Below are positions 8,993 to 18,117 of a stretch of 36,226 bases of DNA, piece after piece. Both the position numbers and the translations under genes were made by a program. The stretch comes from Bacteroidota bacterium. GTDB lineage: Bacteria; Bacteroidota; Bacteroidia; Bacteroidales; JAGNHN01. Within the stretch, counting starts at the first letter, position 1; each line of letters begins with the position of its first letter. The stretch spans positions 1-36,226 of the forward strand of contig JAKLHK010000031.1 of assembly GCA_022710185.1 (NCBI GenBank), given 5' to 3'. Below the pieces are notes generated by a model, which saw nothing but the letters and a program-made list of their open reading frames with translations, did not search any database and was not told where the DNA came from.

Positions 8993-11881
8993 TCATTCCC
9001 CTGTTTTTACCAGCCTCAGGATATATCGGGCACTGGTGCCGGTAAGTTTCAGGTAATACATTCCGGAAGGGCCTCCCACGTCGATCATCAAATACCGGCC
9101 ACCCTGGTGTTCGAAGGCGTTGACCATACGGCCCATGACATCCAGCACCTCAACGCTTAGCCTGTCGGTGGGGAAGCCCAGGTCAACCAGGTAGGGGCCA
9201 GGCCCGGGATTGGGATGAACGGTGACGGGTCCGGGCCGGTCAGTCTCCCCGAAGCCGGGGGTAGGCTGGGCCGGGAAGCAGAAGGAGGTGTCCACACACC
9301 CGTTGAATGTGATGATCACCGCATAGATCCCGCTGAAGGAGGGGCTGAAGTTCTGATTCACGGCACCGCTGACCGGAGCATAGTTGTTCATGCAATCGAC
9401 CCACAGATAGGCAGCACCCGGCTGCATGGCCGTGAGCGTGCTGGGCGCCGGGATGACTGTGGTGTTCACCGTAACTACGCTGAGGTTTATGCTGATCACG
9501 CTGTCGCAGCCGTTGGAGGCTACCACGGTGTCGGTGTACAGGCCGCTGTTGCTCCAAATCATCCCTGAGGGGGATGTATAGGGCCCGCACGAACTGAGGG
9601 TCAGGGAGGAGCTTTTGGCCGTACAGGCCCTTTCGGTCAGGCTGCAGAGCGGGGAGGCACCGTCTCTGCCGCCGAGATCCTTCTTTTTGATGAGCACGCC
9701 ACTGCTCCGGTTATACTCGATCAGTGTACCCTGATTCTGACTTCCGCCTTCATAGCAAAGTCCATATAGTTTTCCATTCCCGCCCTCGATCAGGCCGGCC
9801 GGGGGCAGCTTTCCGGTGGTTGAGGCGCTCAGGTCATAGAGCTTGGTCAGGGTGGCCGTGCCGATATCATAAGAGAACACGGTTCCTTCATTGCTGCTGC
9901 CGCCCTGATAGGTAAACCCGTAGAGCTTGCCGTCGGAGGACTGATGCAGCTCCCCTGAAGGCAGCGCGCCCCCCCCGGAAATATTGGCGCCGGTGAAGTC
10001 GTAGAGTTTGGTGAAGGTGCCGGCCACAGGATCATAGCTGAACAGCACGCCCACGGAATACTGCCCGCCCTGGTATGTGAGCCCGTAGAGCTTTCCGTTG
10101 GAGGCCTGGATGAGGGATCCCAGGGGCTGGCGTCCCTTGGATGTGCCGTCAAAATCCATCAGTTTTGTGAAGGTGCTGGCCTGCTCGTCGTAAACGAAGA
10201 GGGTCCCGTAACCATAGGTGCCCCCGGCGCCGGTAAGTCCGTAAAACTTGCCGTTTCCGGCCTGCACCAGTCGTCCGCTGGGATGGGCGCCGTTGGTCCC
10301 GCTGAAGCTGACCCGCACGTTCAATTGGCCAGTGGCCGGATCAACCCGGTGGAGTGTCCCCTTACCATAGTATCCTCCTTTGTAGGCCAAACCATACAGC
10401 TTCCCATCATTGCCCTGGACCAGGCCCCCCACGGGGGTGTCCCCCGTGGTCGAACTGAGGTCGAGAAGCTTGGAGAAGGTCCTGGCTTGAGCGTCGAAGC
10501 GGAAAATGGTGCCGCTGCCATTGCTCCCCCCATATTGGGTCGTACCGTACAGCATGCCGTCGGAGGCCAGGACGAGCTTTCCCTTGGGGGTCTCCCCGTT
10601 CAGCTTTCCATAGAAATCAAGCAGTTTCTGCAATGAAGCCGCCGTAATATCATAGGTGAAGATGGTCCCATATCCGTTGCCTCCGGAATGGGTCATCCCA
10701 TAGAGCTTTCCGTTGGACGCCTGGACGGGGGTGCCCCAGGGCTGGCTCCCGCTGACCAGCGGACTGAAGTGGTAGAGGGTGGTGAGGGTGTTGGTGGAGG
10801 GAACATATTCGAACAGGATACCGGCATTGCTGCTCCCTCCTGATTGGGTGAGCCCATAGAGTTTGCCGTTCGCTGCCTTCATCAGGCTACCGTTGGGAAG
10901 GCCCCCGTTGGTATAGGTGAAGTCTTTCTTCGCGGTGAATGTGGATGAGGTGAAATCATATTCAAAAATCAACCCGGCGTTGCTGGAACCTCCCCCGTAG
11001 GCCATTCCGTAGAGCTTACCGGTGCTGAACTCGAGCAGCTCACCGTACGGATAGGCCCCGTTGCTGGACGTTCCTGGGCCGCTGAAATCGAACAGTTTGC
11101 TGTGCTGGCCTGTGGCCGGGTCGAAGCTGAAGAGGGTGCCAAAGTTGTTGGCCCCTCCGTACGATGTCAGGCCGTAAAGTTTGCCGTTGGACGCCTGCAC
11201 CAGGCTCCCCCAGGGAACGCTGCCACCGGTGCCGGAGAAGTCGTGAAGCCTGGTGAAGACCTGGGAGGAGGGATCCCAGGAGAACAGGCAGCCGCTGTCG
11301 TATGCCCCGCCATAGGCGGTCATGCCATACAGCTTGCCGTTGGAGGCCTGCATCAGGCTCCCCTGGGGCTGTCGTCCGTATTGCGGGCCGTCGAAGTTCA
11401 GGATCTTGGAAAAGGTTTGGCTGGAAGGGTCGTACCTGAACAGGGTTCCCAGCAGGTTGGCCCCACCGGAGCTGGCCATGCCGTAACACTTGCCATCCGT
11501 GGCCTGGATCAGGCTGCCCTCGGGGTTCATCCCCGACGACAGGCCGTCGAAGTCGAAAAGCCTTTCATATCCTCCGGTAGAAGGGTCCAGCCGGAAGATC
11601 ACGCCGAAGTTTAACGCCCCGCCCGCCCAGGTCATCCCGTACAACTTGCCGTCAGTGGCCTCACAAAGGCGGGTGGTGCCCGGATTGGCCCCCGGATTTT
11701 CAAGAAAGGCCCAGGCCACGGTGTAATTCTTACCGTGACCGTTGGTATGGAAAATGACCCCACCCCCGTTGCCCCCGGAGCTGGTGATTCCCCAGAGCTG
11801 TTTGCTCTGGGCCCTGGTTCCCGCATGAAAGGCAAGGACAGGCATCAGGATCAACACGATAAGGAGAGCTTGGCGATTCAT
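8993..11881 (-). CDS. Secreted GloVer-repeat protein with T9SS C-terminal domain
   Basis: This 962-aa exported protein has a signal peptide (about 1-25, ending near TRAQ). Thirteen clear repeats and one degenerate first repeat follow, each about 50-55 residues. Each contains a GKLYG(M/L)T..GG motif, a GTLF..DP turn and a KL.DF element, the pattern of the choice-of-anchor GloVer tandem repeats, probably beta-propeller-like. A region with cysteine-rich SCGPYTSPSG and GCDSVISI segments comes next, of the type found before T9SS tails. The last about 75 residues (from VTVHPNP) are a T9SS type A sorting domain, so the protein is predicted to be exported through T9SS and displayed or released. The ligand or function is unknown. 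The gene diverges from the oxidoreductase operon. Confidence 0.9.
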   Translation of the reverse strand: MNRQALLIVLILMPVLAFHAGTRAQSKQLWGITSSGGNGGGVIFHTNGHGKNYTVAWAFLENPGANPGTTRLCEATDGKLYGMTWAGGALNFGVIFRLDPSTGGYERLFDFDGLSSGMNPEGSLIQATDGKCYGMASSGGANLLGTLFRYDPSSQTFSKILNFDGPQYGRQPQGSLMQASNGKLYGMTAYGGAYDSGCLFSWDPSSQVFTRLHDFSGTGGSVPWGSLVQASNGKLYGLTSYGGANNFGTLFSFDPATGQHSKLFDFSGPGTSSNGAYPYGELLEFSTGKLYGMAYGGGSSNAGLIFEYDFTSSTFTAKKDFTYTNGGLPNGSLMKAANGKLYGLTQSGGSSNAGILFEYVPSTNTLTTLYHFSPLVSGSQPWGTPVQASNGKLYGMTHSGGNGYGTIFTYDITAASLQKLLDFYGKLNGETPKGKLVLASDGMLYGTTQYGGSNGSGTIFRFDAQARTFSKLLDLSSTTGDTPVGGLVQGNDGKLYGLAYKGGYYGKGTLHRVDPATGQLNVRVSFSGTNGAHPSGRLVQAGNGKFYGLTGAGGTYGYGTLFVYDEQASTFTKLMDFDGTSKGRQPLGSLIQASNGKLYGLTYQGGQYSVGVLFSYDPVAGTFTKLYDFTGANISGGGALPSGELHQSSDGKLYGFTYQGGSSNEGTVFSYDIGTATLTKLYDLSASTTGKLPPAGLIEGGNGKLYGLCYEGGSQNQGTLIEYNRSSGVLIKKKDLGGRDGASPLCSLTERACTAKSSSLTLSSCGPYTSPSGMIWSNSGLYTDTVVASNGCDSVISINLSVVTVNTTVIPAPSTLTAMQPGAAYLWVDCMNNYAPVSGAVNQNFSPSFSGIYAVIITFNGCVDTSFCFPAQPTPGFGETDRPGPVTVHPNPGPGPYLVDLGFPTDRLSVEVLDVMGRMVNAFEHQGGRYLMIDVGGPSGMYYLKLTGTSARYILRLVKTGE

Positions 11882-11943
11882 CGGCTGGAAGTACTTATGC
11901 CGAAAGTTACGAATTCATTTTTATTTGGATTGATTATAAATTC

Positions 11944-11958
11944 CCTTGACTGTCAAGG
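11944..11958. promoter_or_regulatory. Perfect inverted repeat, candidate operator
   Basis: CCTTGAC and GTCAAGG form a perfect 7-bp inverted repeat around a single T, between the divergent GloVer gene and the three-subunit oxidoreductase operon. It lies 51 bases before the first operon gene. It is too short and too weakly T-flanked to be a terminator. A dimeric regulator site is an inference from symmetry and position only. Confidence 0.4.
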
Positions 11959-12008
11959 CTTAGCGGCACTTTTCTCTACTTTTAGCCCTTCCCAAAACAG
12001 GAGCACTT

Positions 12009-12554
12009 ATGCGCGTTCAACGTTTGGACCACAGGTCCGCCCCGGAGGTCACTGATGCGGTGGACCTTAGCCGGATCGAATCCCTGATCGAGAAGTACCG
12101 CGGCCGCAAAGGCAGCACCATCCCCCTGCTGCAGGGCGCACAGGATGAGTACGGATATATCCCGCGTGAGGTGTTCAACCACCTGGCCCTGCGTTGCGGC
12201 ATAGAGCTGAGCGAGATGTACGGCGTAGCCACCTTCTATGCCCAGTTCCGTCTTCAGCCTGTGGGCAGATACATTATCAAGGTGTGCCACGGAACAGCCT
12301 GCCATGTGCAGAATGCCAACAAGATCACCGATGCCCTGGTGGAAGCTCTGGGCGTCGCCGACGGGGAAACCACTGAAGACCGCCTCTTTACGCTCGAATC
12401 GGTGGCCTGCCTGGGCTGCTGCTCCCTGGCTCCCGTGATGATGATCGGGGAGGAGACCTTCGGCAAGCTCACCGGCCCTGAAGCCGTGAAGATCGTCAAG
12501 AACATCAGAATCAAAGAAAATGAAGCCCGGGGAGAGGATGCCCCGTCAATCTGA
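12009..12554 (+). CDS. NuoE/HydC-like 2Fe-2S subunit (StnA-like)
   Basis: This 181-aa thioredoxin-fold subunit of a soluble NADH-linked oxidoreductase carries four 2Fe-2S ligands, C93 and C98 (CHGTAC) and C134 and C138 (CLGCC before SLAP). An N-terminal helical part (IPLLQGAQDEYGYIP) is typical of NuoE. Its partner is the NuoF-like protein directly downstream. AGGAGC sits at a good distance before the ATG at 12009. The context, with no nuo membrane genes, points to a soluble flavin-based complex such as HydABC or StnABC and not respiratory complex I. Confidence 0.93.
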   Translation: MRVQRLDHRSAPEVTDAVDLSRIESLIEKYRGRKGSTIPLLQGAQDEYGYIPREVFNHLALRCGIELSEMYGVATFYAQFRLQPVGRYIIKVCHGTACHVQNANKITDALVEALGVADGETTEDRLFTLESVACLGCCSLAPVMMIGEETFGKLTGPEAVKIVKNIRIKENEARGEDAPSI

Positions 12555-12558
12555 ACCC

Positions 12559-14337
12559 ATGGAAAAGACCAAAGTGATCGTCGGGCTCGGCAGTTGCGGC
12601 ATCGCCGCCGGAGCCGGGAAGACCTACGAGAAGATACGCCAGCTCAGGGAATCGGAAGGCCTGGATTTCGAGCTCAAGAAAACCAGCTGCGTAGGCATGT
12701 GCTACCGCGAACCCCTGGTCGAGGTCATTGATGAATCAGGGACCTACCTCTACGGAGAGATCGACGAAGCCAGGGCCATTGAGCTTATCGACAAACATAT
12801 CGTCAACAAGGAACCCGTCAGGGAACTGGTGGTGCAGTCGGACCTCTTCGACACCCCGGACCAGGAGTTCCTGGGCTCCCAGGTGAAGATCGCGCTGAGG
12901 AACTGTGGCTACATCGACCCGGAGTCCATTGAAGAGTACGAATCCCGCCAGGGATACGCCTCCATCCGTAAGATCGCCGAAGATGGCATTTCGCGGGAAC
13001 AGGTGATCCGCACCGTCCTCGACTCGGGCCTCAGGGGCCGCGGGGGCGGGGGCTTCCCCACCGGACTGAAATGGAGGTTCGCCTTTAACGCTGTTTCTCC
13101 CGAGAAATACATCATCTGCAATGCCGACGAAGGGGATCCCGGGGCCTTTATGGACCGCTCCCTGCTGGAAGGCGACCCCCACAGCGTGCTGGAAGGCATG
13201 ATCATCGGCGCCTATGCCATCGGGGCCACCGGAGGGGTAATCTATTGCCGTGCAGAGTATCCGCTCGCCATCAAGCGCCTGCGCATCGCCCTGAATCAGG
13301 CCCGTGCCAAAGGCTACCTCGGTCAGGATATCCTCGGCCTGCCAGGCTTCCATTTCGATATCTATATCAAGGAAGGCGCCGGGGCCTTCGTATGCGGCGA
13401 AGAAACCGCACTCATCGCCTCGGTGGAGGGCGAACGCGGCATGCCGCGCAAGCGCCCGCCCTTCCCGGCCGAAGCCGGGCTCTGGGGCAAGCCCACCAAC
13501 ATCAACAACGTGGAGACCTGGGCCAATATCCCCTGGATCATCAGCCACGGCCCTGAAGCCTACGCCCGCTATGGCACCGAGAAGTCCAAGGGCACCAAGG
13601 TCTTCGCCCTCGCCGGCAAAATCAAGCGTTCGGGCCTGGTGGAAGTGCCCATGGGCATTACCCTGCGCGATGTGATCTTCAAGCTGGGGGGAGGGATTCA
13701 AAAGGACCGTAAGTTCAAGGCCGTACAGATGGGTGGACCGTCCGGGGGATGCATCCCGGAGCACCTGGCCGACACCATCGTGGACTATGACTCCGTCAAC
13801 GCCACCGGCGCCATCATGGGATCGGGCGGTATGGTGGTCATGGACGAGACTACCTGCATGGTCGATGTGGCCAAATTCTTCCTTGACTTCACCCAGAAAG
13901 AAAGCTGCGGCAAATGCACCTTCTGCCGTATTGGCACCAAGCGCATGCTGGAGATACTCATCCGCATAACCGAAGGCCAGGGCAGGGAAGGGGACATCGA
14001 GAAGCTCGAGGTCCTGGCCCAGGAGATCAAGAACAACTCCCTCTGCGGACTGGGCCAGACGGCGCCCAATCCCGTGCTCACCACCCTGCGCTATTTCCGC
14101 GATGAATATGAAGCGCATATCCGCGACAAGAAATGTCCGGCCAAAGTTTGCAAACAGCTGCTGACCTATACCATCGACCCTGAAAAATGCACCGGGTGCA
14201 TGGTGTGCGCCAAAAAGTGTCCCGTACAGTGCATCAGCGGGGAACGCAAGCAGGTCCATTTCATCGACCAGGAGGCCTGCATCGCCTGCGGGGAGTGCTT
14301 CAGCCGTTGCCGGTTCGATGCCGTGATAGTCAACTAA
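12559..14337 (+). CDS. NuoF/HydB-like FMN, NAD(H)-binding subunit (StnB-like)
   Basis: This 592-aa protein has an N-terminal thioredoxin-like domain with three visible cysteines (GSCGIAAGA, then SCVGMC). The NuoF core shows the FMN/NADH motif GRGGGGFPTG (about 160), NADEGDPGAF and CGEETAL. The N3-type 4Fe-4S cluster is CGKCTFC (about 450) with a later NSLCGLG. Two C-terminal 4Fe-4S ferredoxin motifs (about 545 and 574) follow. This layout is that of HydB and StnB, the site where NAD(H) and, in bifurcating enzymes, ferredoxin meet the FMN. The start is uncertain: ATG 12559 (MEKTK) lies just after the upstream stop, but in-frame ATGs at 12520 and 12538 would overlap the NuoE-like gene. The downstream subunit begins 26 bases after this stop. 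Confidence 0.93.
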   Translation: MEKTKVIVGLGSCGIAAGAGKTYEKIRQLRESEGLDFELKKTSCVGMCYREPLVEVIDESGTYLYGEIDEARAIELIDKHIVNKEPVRELVVQSDLFDTPDQEFLGSQVKIALRNCGYIDPESIEEYESRQGYASIRKIAEDGISREQVIRTVLDSGLRGRGGGGFPTGLKWRFAFNAVSPEKYIICNADEGDPGAFMDRSLLEGDPHSVLEGMIIGAYAIGATGGVIYCRAEYPLAIKRLRIALNQARAKGYLGQDILGLPGFHFDIYIKEGAGAFVCGEETALIASVEGERGMPRKRPPFPAEAGLWGKPTNINNVETWANIPWIISHGPEAYARYGTEKSKGTKVFALAGKIKRSGLVEVPMGITLRDVIFKLGGGIQKDRKFKAVQMGGPSGGCIPEHLADTIVDYDSVNATGAIMGSGGMVVMDETTCMVDVAKFFLDFTQKESCGKCTFCRIGTKRMLEILIRITEGQGREGDIEKLEVLAQEIKNNSLCGLGQTAPNPVLTTLRYFRDEYEAHIRDKKCPAKVCKQLLTYTIDPEKCTGCMVCAKKCPVQCISGERKQVHFIDQEACIACGECFSRCRFDAVIVN

Positions 14338-14363
14338 GCCCTACATCCTCAAGAAAAGATAAG

Positions 14364-17300
14364 ATGTCCGATAATCTCAATGTCATCCTGAACGGAAAAG
14401 CCGTCCTCGGGCAGCCCGGAGAGACCATCCTCCAGCTGGCCAATCGCCACGGCATCTCCATCCCTACCTTGTGCCACGATCCCCGCCTCGAGCCCTTCTC
14501 CTCCTGCTTCGTTTGCGTGGTGGAAGTGGAGGGCATGCGCGGTATGCAGCCATCCTGCAGCACCCGCATTACCGAAGGGATGAAGGTGTGGACCGAGAAC
14601 AACAAGGTGAGAAGCTCGCGCAAGGCCGCCCTGGACCTGCTGGTCAGCAACCATTACGCCGATTGTATGGCTCCCTGCAAACAGACCTGCCCTGCCGGGG
14701 TGGATGTACAGGGGTATATCTCCTATATCGAAAAGGGGATGTACCGTGAGGCCGTGGAGGTCATCAAGGAGACTAATCCTTTGCCCGCGGTCTGCGGCAG
14801 GGTGTGCGTCAGACCCTGTGAGGTGGCCTGCCGCCGCAACCTCCTGGATGAGGGCGCTGCCGTGGGCATCGATTACCTCAAGCGTTTCGCCGCCGATCAG
14901 GACCTGGCTTCGGCCGATCCCTTCAGCCCTCGCCTTGACCCGCCTACAGGCAAACGTGTGGCTATCATTGGCGCCGGCCCAGGCGGGCTGTCCGCGGCCT
15001 TCTTTCTGCAGAAAAAGGGCCACCAGGCCGATATCTTCGAAGCCGCTCCTGCCGCCGGGGGCTGGCTGAGGTATGGTATACCCGAATACCGCCTTCCCAA
15101 CGATATACTCCAAAAGGAAGTGGATGCCATCACCCGGCTGGGTGTGAATATCCATTACCAGCATAAGCTGGGCGAGAACCTCCGGTATGCCACCCTGCGG
15201 GATAAGTACGACGCCGTGGTGCTTGCCATAGGCTCCCAGATGGGCACCCTCCTGGGTGTGGACGGGGAAGAGGCCCGGGGTGTTTATGCCGGGATCGATT
15301 TTCTTAAGGAGATGGAAGTCAGCGGTATACGCCCCGATTTCAGGGGAAAGACCGTCGCCGTGGTGGGCGGGGGAAATACGGCCATGGACTGCTGCCGCAG
15401 CTCCCTGCGCTGCGGGGCAGAAAAGGTGTGGGTCATCTACCGCCGAACGGAAAAGGAAATGCCTGCCAACCCCATCGAGATCCATGAATCCAAGCTGGAA
15501 GGGGTGGAGTACCTCTTCCTGACCAATCCCGTCAGGGTCAATAAGCAGGATGATGGAAGCCTGAAGTCGGTTACCTGCATACGCATGGAACTGGGCGAAC
15601 CCGACGCATCAGGCCGACGCCGTCCGGTGCCTGTCGAAGGCTCAGACTTCGACTTACCCGTCGATGTCATCCTGGCTGCCATCGGACAAAAAACCTATGC
15701 CGACTTCCTGGACGATGTGAACGCCTCCGGCGCGGAAGGCGAGCTCAAGGTCAACCGTTGGGGCGACCTGGAAGCCGACAAGCAGACCCTGCAAACGGGA
15801 GTTCCTTCCATTTTCGCCGCCGGCGATGGCGTCACCGGCCCCGCCACCCTCATCGAAGCCGTTGGGCAGGCCCGGCGCGCTTCGCTCAGCTGCCATCAGT
15901 TCCTGATGGGACTGGAGGTGAAACCGGAACCGGAGGAGTTCCTCAGCAAGCGCGACAACTTCAGGAAGCAGGACCCTTCCGACTATAAAGGGGCCTTCTT
16001 CCTTCAGCAGCGCGAAGAAATGCCCACCCTGGACCCTGAGCGTCGCCGCAACTTCCAGGAAGTAGAACTGGGCTATAGCAGCGAAGCAGTGGCCAAACAC
16101 GAAGCCAACCGCTGCCTGGAGTGCGGGTGCACGGAGTATTACGACTGCGACCTCAAGCGCTATGCCACCGAATATGGGGCGGAACAGACCCGCTTCGAAG
16201 GCGAATACAAAGAGTACGCCGTCGATTTCCGCCACCCCTTCATCGAGATCGATAATAATAAATGTATCCTCTGCGGCCGCTGCGTTCGCATCTGCCGTGA
16301 TGTGGTGGGTGCCAGGGCCCTGGGTTTCATCAACCGCGGCTACGATACCTATGTTGCTCCGGCCATGGGCGACGCCCTCACCCAAACCCTCTGCGAGTCC
16401 TGCGGCATGTGCATCAGTACCTGCCCCACGGCCGCCATATCCGAAAACTTCCCCTTCAAACCCGGGCCGGTCAAACTGGAACAGGACCGCGTCATCTGCC
16501 CATACTGCTCCGTGGGCTGCGAGCTCGAGCTCAACCATAAGGGCCATTTTGTGATGAAGGTCACAGGGGGATCCGGCCTGGGCAATCCCGAGGGCAACCT
16601 CTGCCGTTTCGGCAAGTTCGGCTACCGTCAGCTCAACGACCCTGCCCGCATCACCCGGCCGCTGCTCCGTGGACCCGATGGCTTCCGTGAGATCTCCTTT
16701 GAAGAGGCTTTCGGGATGATCGCCTCCCGCATCCTGTCCGTAGATGCCGACCGCAGCGCCTTTTTCGCCGGGGCAAGGCTCACCAACGAAGAGATGTACC
16801 TCATCAGCAAACTGGCCCGGGCCGCGGCCCGCACCGATAACCTGGGCAGCTTCCATTACCTGGGCCGGGGTGAGGGGTACCGGACGTCGTCCCTGCATAA
16901 TGCCCGCCTGGAGGAACTCCAGGGGACCGGGCGTATCTGGATTATGGGTACCCAGATCCACGAGGAGCATGGCGTGGCCGGCTTTGCCGTACAGCAGGCC
17001 CGCATAGGGCACCATGCACGGGTCGGTCTGGTGACTACCGAAGGGACCACCGGCCTCGAGCACAAGACCGATGACGTGGTCAGGGTGAACGACTATTACT
17101 ATTTCCTGAAGGCCGTAAACCACTACATCCTCAGCAATGGACTGGAGAACAGGCTATGGCTGGATGGGAATACCGAAGGCTTCGAAGCCTATCGCAAAGC
17201 CCTGCTCGCCGAGGATTTCGATGAGCTGTTCGAGAAGGCCGGGGCCTGTTGCGTGGACCACCTCCTGGGCTTTGCCAAGGACATCAGCAAAATAGAGAAG

Positions 17301-18068
17301 GCCATTATCCTCTTTTCCGAGAAAGAGCTCACCGCACATGCCGTGAGGGAGCTGCAGCACCTGGCCATGATTACCGGGCGACTGGGCAAGTCCTCTGACG
17401 GGCTGATCGCCCTCAAGGAAAAAAACAACAGCCATGGTCTGCACGATATGGGCATGGCACCCGGCCTCGGTCTTGGCGGGCTCCCATTGAACGGAGGGGC
17501 TGCTGCGATGGCCACCGCCTGGGGTATAGGCCAATGGCCAGATAAGGGAACCGACCTAATGGAAGGCCTCGATGAAGGCGCCTTCCGCAACATATTCATC
17601 TTCGGGGAGGATCCAGTGGGATGCGCCGTAGATCCCGATGAGGTCAGGCACTGGCTGGGCCGCGCAGATTTTCTGGTGGTCCAGGACCACTTCATGAGCG
17701 GGACGGCCTCTATGGCCCACCTGGTTCTGCCCTCATCCTTTGCGGCTGAGACCGGGGGAAGCTTCACCAATGCCCAGCGCATGATCCAATCCTTTGACCA
17801 GGCCCTGCCCTGTCCGCTCGAGTTCGACAGCACCTCACAGTTGGGCGCCTTGCTGGGGCTGTTCGGGATCACTGCCAGCACCGCGGTTGAAGAGGTGAGG
17901 TCCGAGTTCCTCTCCCTGCTGCCTCCGGCCACCGACGGCAAACTCCAATTCGAGGCATCTGCCGAAGATGACGGCGCCCGGCTGTTCGACCATGGCTGTG
18001 ACGACCTCACCCGGCGCTTTCTCGCGGCTTTCAGTGAAGCCATGGGCAGGCAGGAAGAAGGAAGCTGA
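14364..18068 (+). CDS. 2Fe-2S / GltD-NfnB-like flavin / FDH-like fusion subunit (1234 aa)
   Basis: This is the large third subunit of the complex. A NuoG-type 2Fe-2S domain has C37, C48, C51 and C65. A GltD/NfnB-type cysteine domain (C101, C105, C109; C144, C148, C152, C156) precedes an FAD site (GAGPGG, 203-208) and an NADPH site (GGGNTA, 335-340, then RR 360-361). Next come a CLECGC..C cluster (584-595), two 4Fe-4S ferredoxin motifs (634-644, 677-687) and a formate-dehydrogenase-like region with its 4Fe-4S cluster (C712, C715, C719, C747). At the usual Cys/Sec position the sequence reads GSFHYLGRG, and the C-terminal molybdopterin-binding domain is missing, so formate oxidation is unlikely. 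The N-terminal half matches what is expected of StnC. I start at ATG 14364; the frame is open further upstream, but that overlaps the previous gene. Confidence 0.9.
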   Translation: MSDNLNVILNGKAVLGQPGETILQLANRHGISIPTLCHDPRLEPFSSCFVCVVEVEGMRGMQPSCSTRITEGMKVWTENNKVRSSRKAALDLLVSNHYADCMAPCKQTCPAGVDVQGYISYIEKGMYREAVEVIKETNPLPAVCGRVCVRPCEVACRRNLLDEGAAVGIDYLKRFAADQDLASADPFSPRLDPPTGKRVAIIGAGPGGLSAAFFLQKKGHQADIFEAAPAAGGWLRYGIPEYRLPNDILQKEVDAITRLGVNIHYQHKLGENLRYATLRDKYDAVVLAIGSQMGTLLGVDGEEARGVYAGIDFLKEMEVSGIRPDFRGKTVAVVGGGNTAMDCCRSSLRCGAEKVWVIYRRTEKEMPANPIEIHESKLEGVEYLFLTNPVRVNKQDDGSLKSVTCIRMELGEPDASGRRRPVPVEGSDFDLPVDVILAAIGQKTYADFLDDVNASGAEGELKVNRWGDLEADKQTLQTGVPSIFAAGDGVTGPATLIEAVGQARRASLSCHQFLMGLEVKPEPEEFLSKRDNFRKQDPSDYKGAFFLQQREEMPTLDPERRRNFQEVELGYSSEAVAKHEANRCLECGCTEYYDCDLKRYATEYGAEQTRFEGEYKEYAVDFRHPFIEIDNNKCILCGRCVRICRDVVGARALGFINRGYDTYVAPAMGDALTQTLCESCGMCISTCPTAAISENFPFKPGPVKLEQDRVICPYCSVGCELELNHKGHFVMKVTGGSGLGNPEGNLCRFGKFGYRQLNDPARITRPLLRGPDGFREISFEEAFGMIASRILSVDADRSAFFAGARLTNEEMYLISKLARAAARTDNLGSFHYLGRGEGYRTSSLHNARLEELQGTGRIWIMGTQIHEEHGVAGFAVQQARIGHHARVGLVTTEGTTGLEHKTDDVVRVNDYYYFLKAVNHYILSNGLENRLWLDGNTEGFEAYRKALLAEDFDELFEKAGACCVDHLLGFAKDISKIEKAIILFSEKELTAHAVRELQHLAMITGRLGKSSDGLIALKEKNNSHGLHDMGMAPGLGLGGLPLNGGAAAMATAWGIGQWPDKGTDLMEGLDEGAFRNIFIFGEDPVGCAVDPDEVRHWLGRADFLVVQDHFMSGTASMAHLVLPSSFAAETGGSFTNAQRMIQSFDQALPCPLEFDSTSQLGALLGLFGITASTAVEEVRSEFLSLLPPATDGKLQFEASAEDDGARLFDHGCDDLTRRFLAAFSEAMGRQEEGS

Positions 18069-18117
18069 TCCTGGATAACAGCCCGTGATGCGCCGGGGCC
18101 ACCACTGAGGGGATAGG

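Noticed and set aside
12009..14337. nuoE and nuoF of respiratory complex I
   Set aside because: No nuo membrane or quinone-module genes follow, and the NuoF-like protein has the extra N- and C-terminal Fe-S domains of soluble complexes.
15654..17123. Long minus-strand open frames within the oxidoreductase operon (also 12736-14259) and within the gene at 19576
   Set aside because: They mirror strongly supported coding frames and encode no recognisable protein.
12009..18068. HydABC electron-bifurcating [FeFe]-hydrogenase
   Set aside because: Subunits 1 and 2 fit, but subunit 3 has no H-cluster cysteine motifs; it has GltD-like and FDH-like domains instead.
14364..18068. Selenocysteine-containing formate dehydrogenase
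   Set aside because: The frame has no internal TGA and the active-site position has neither Cys nor Sec.
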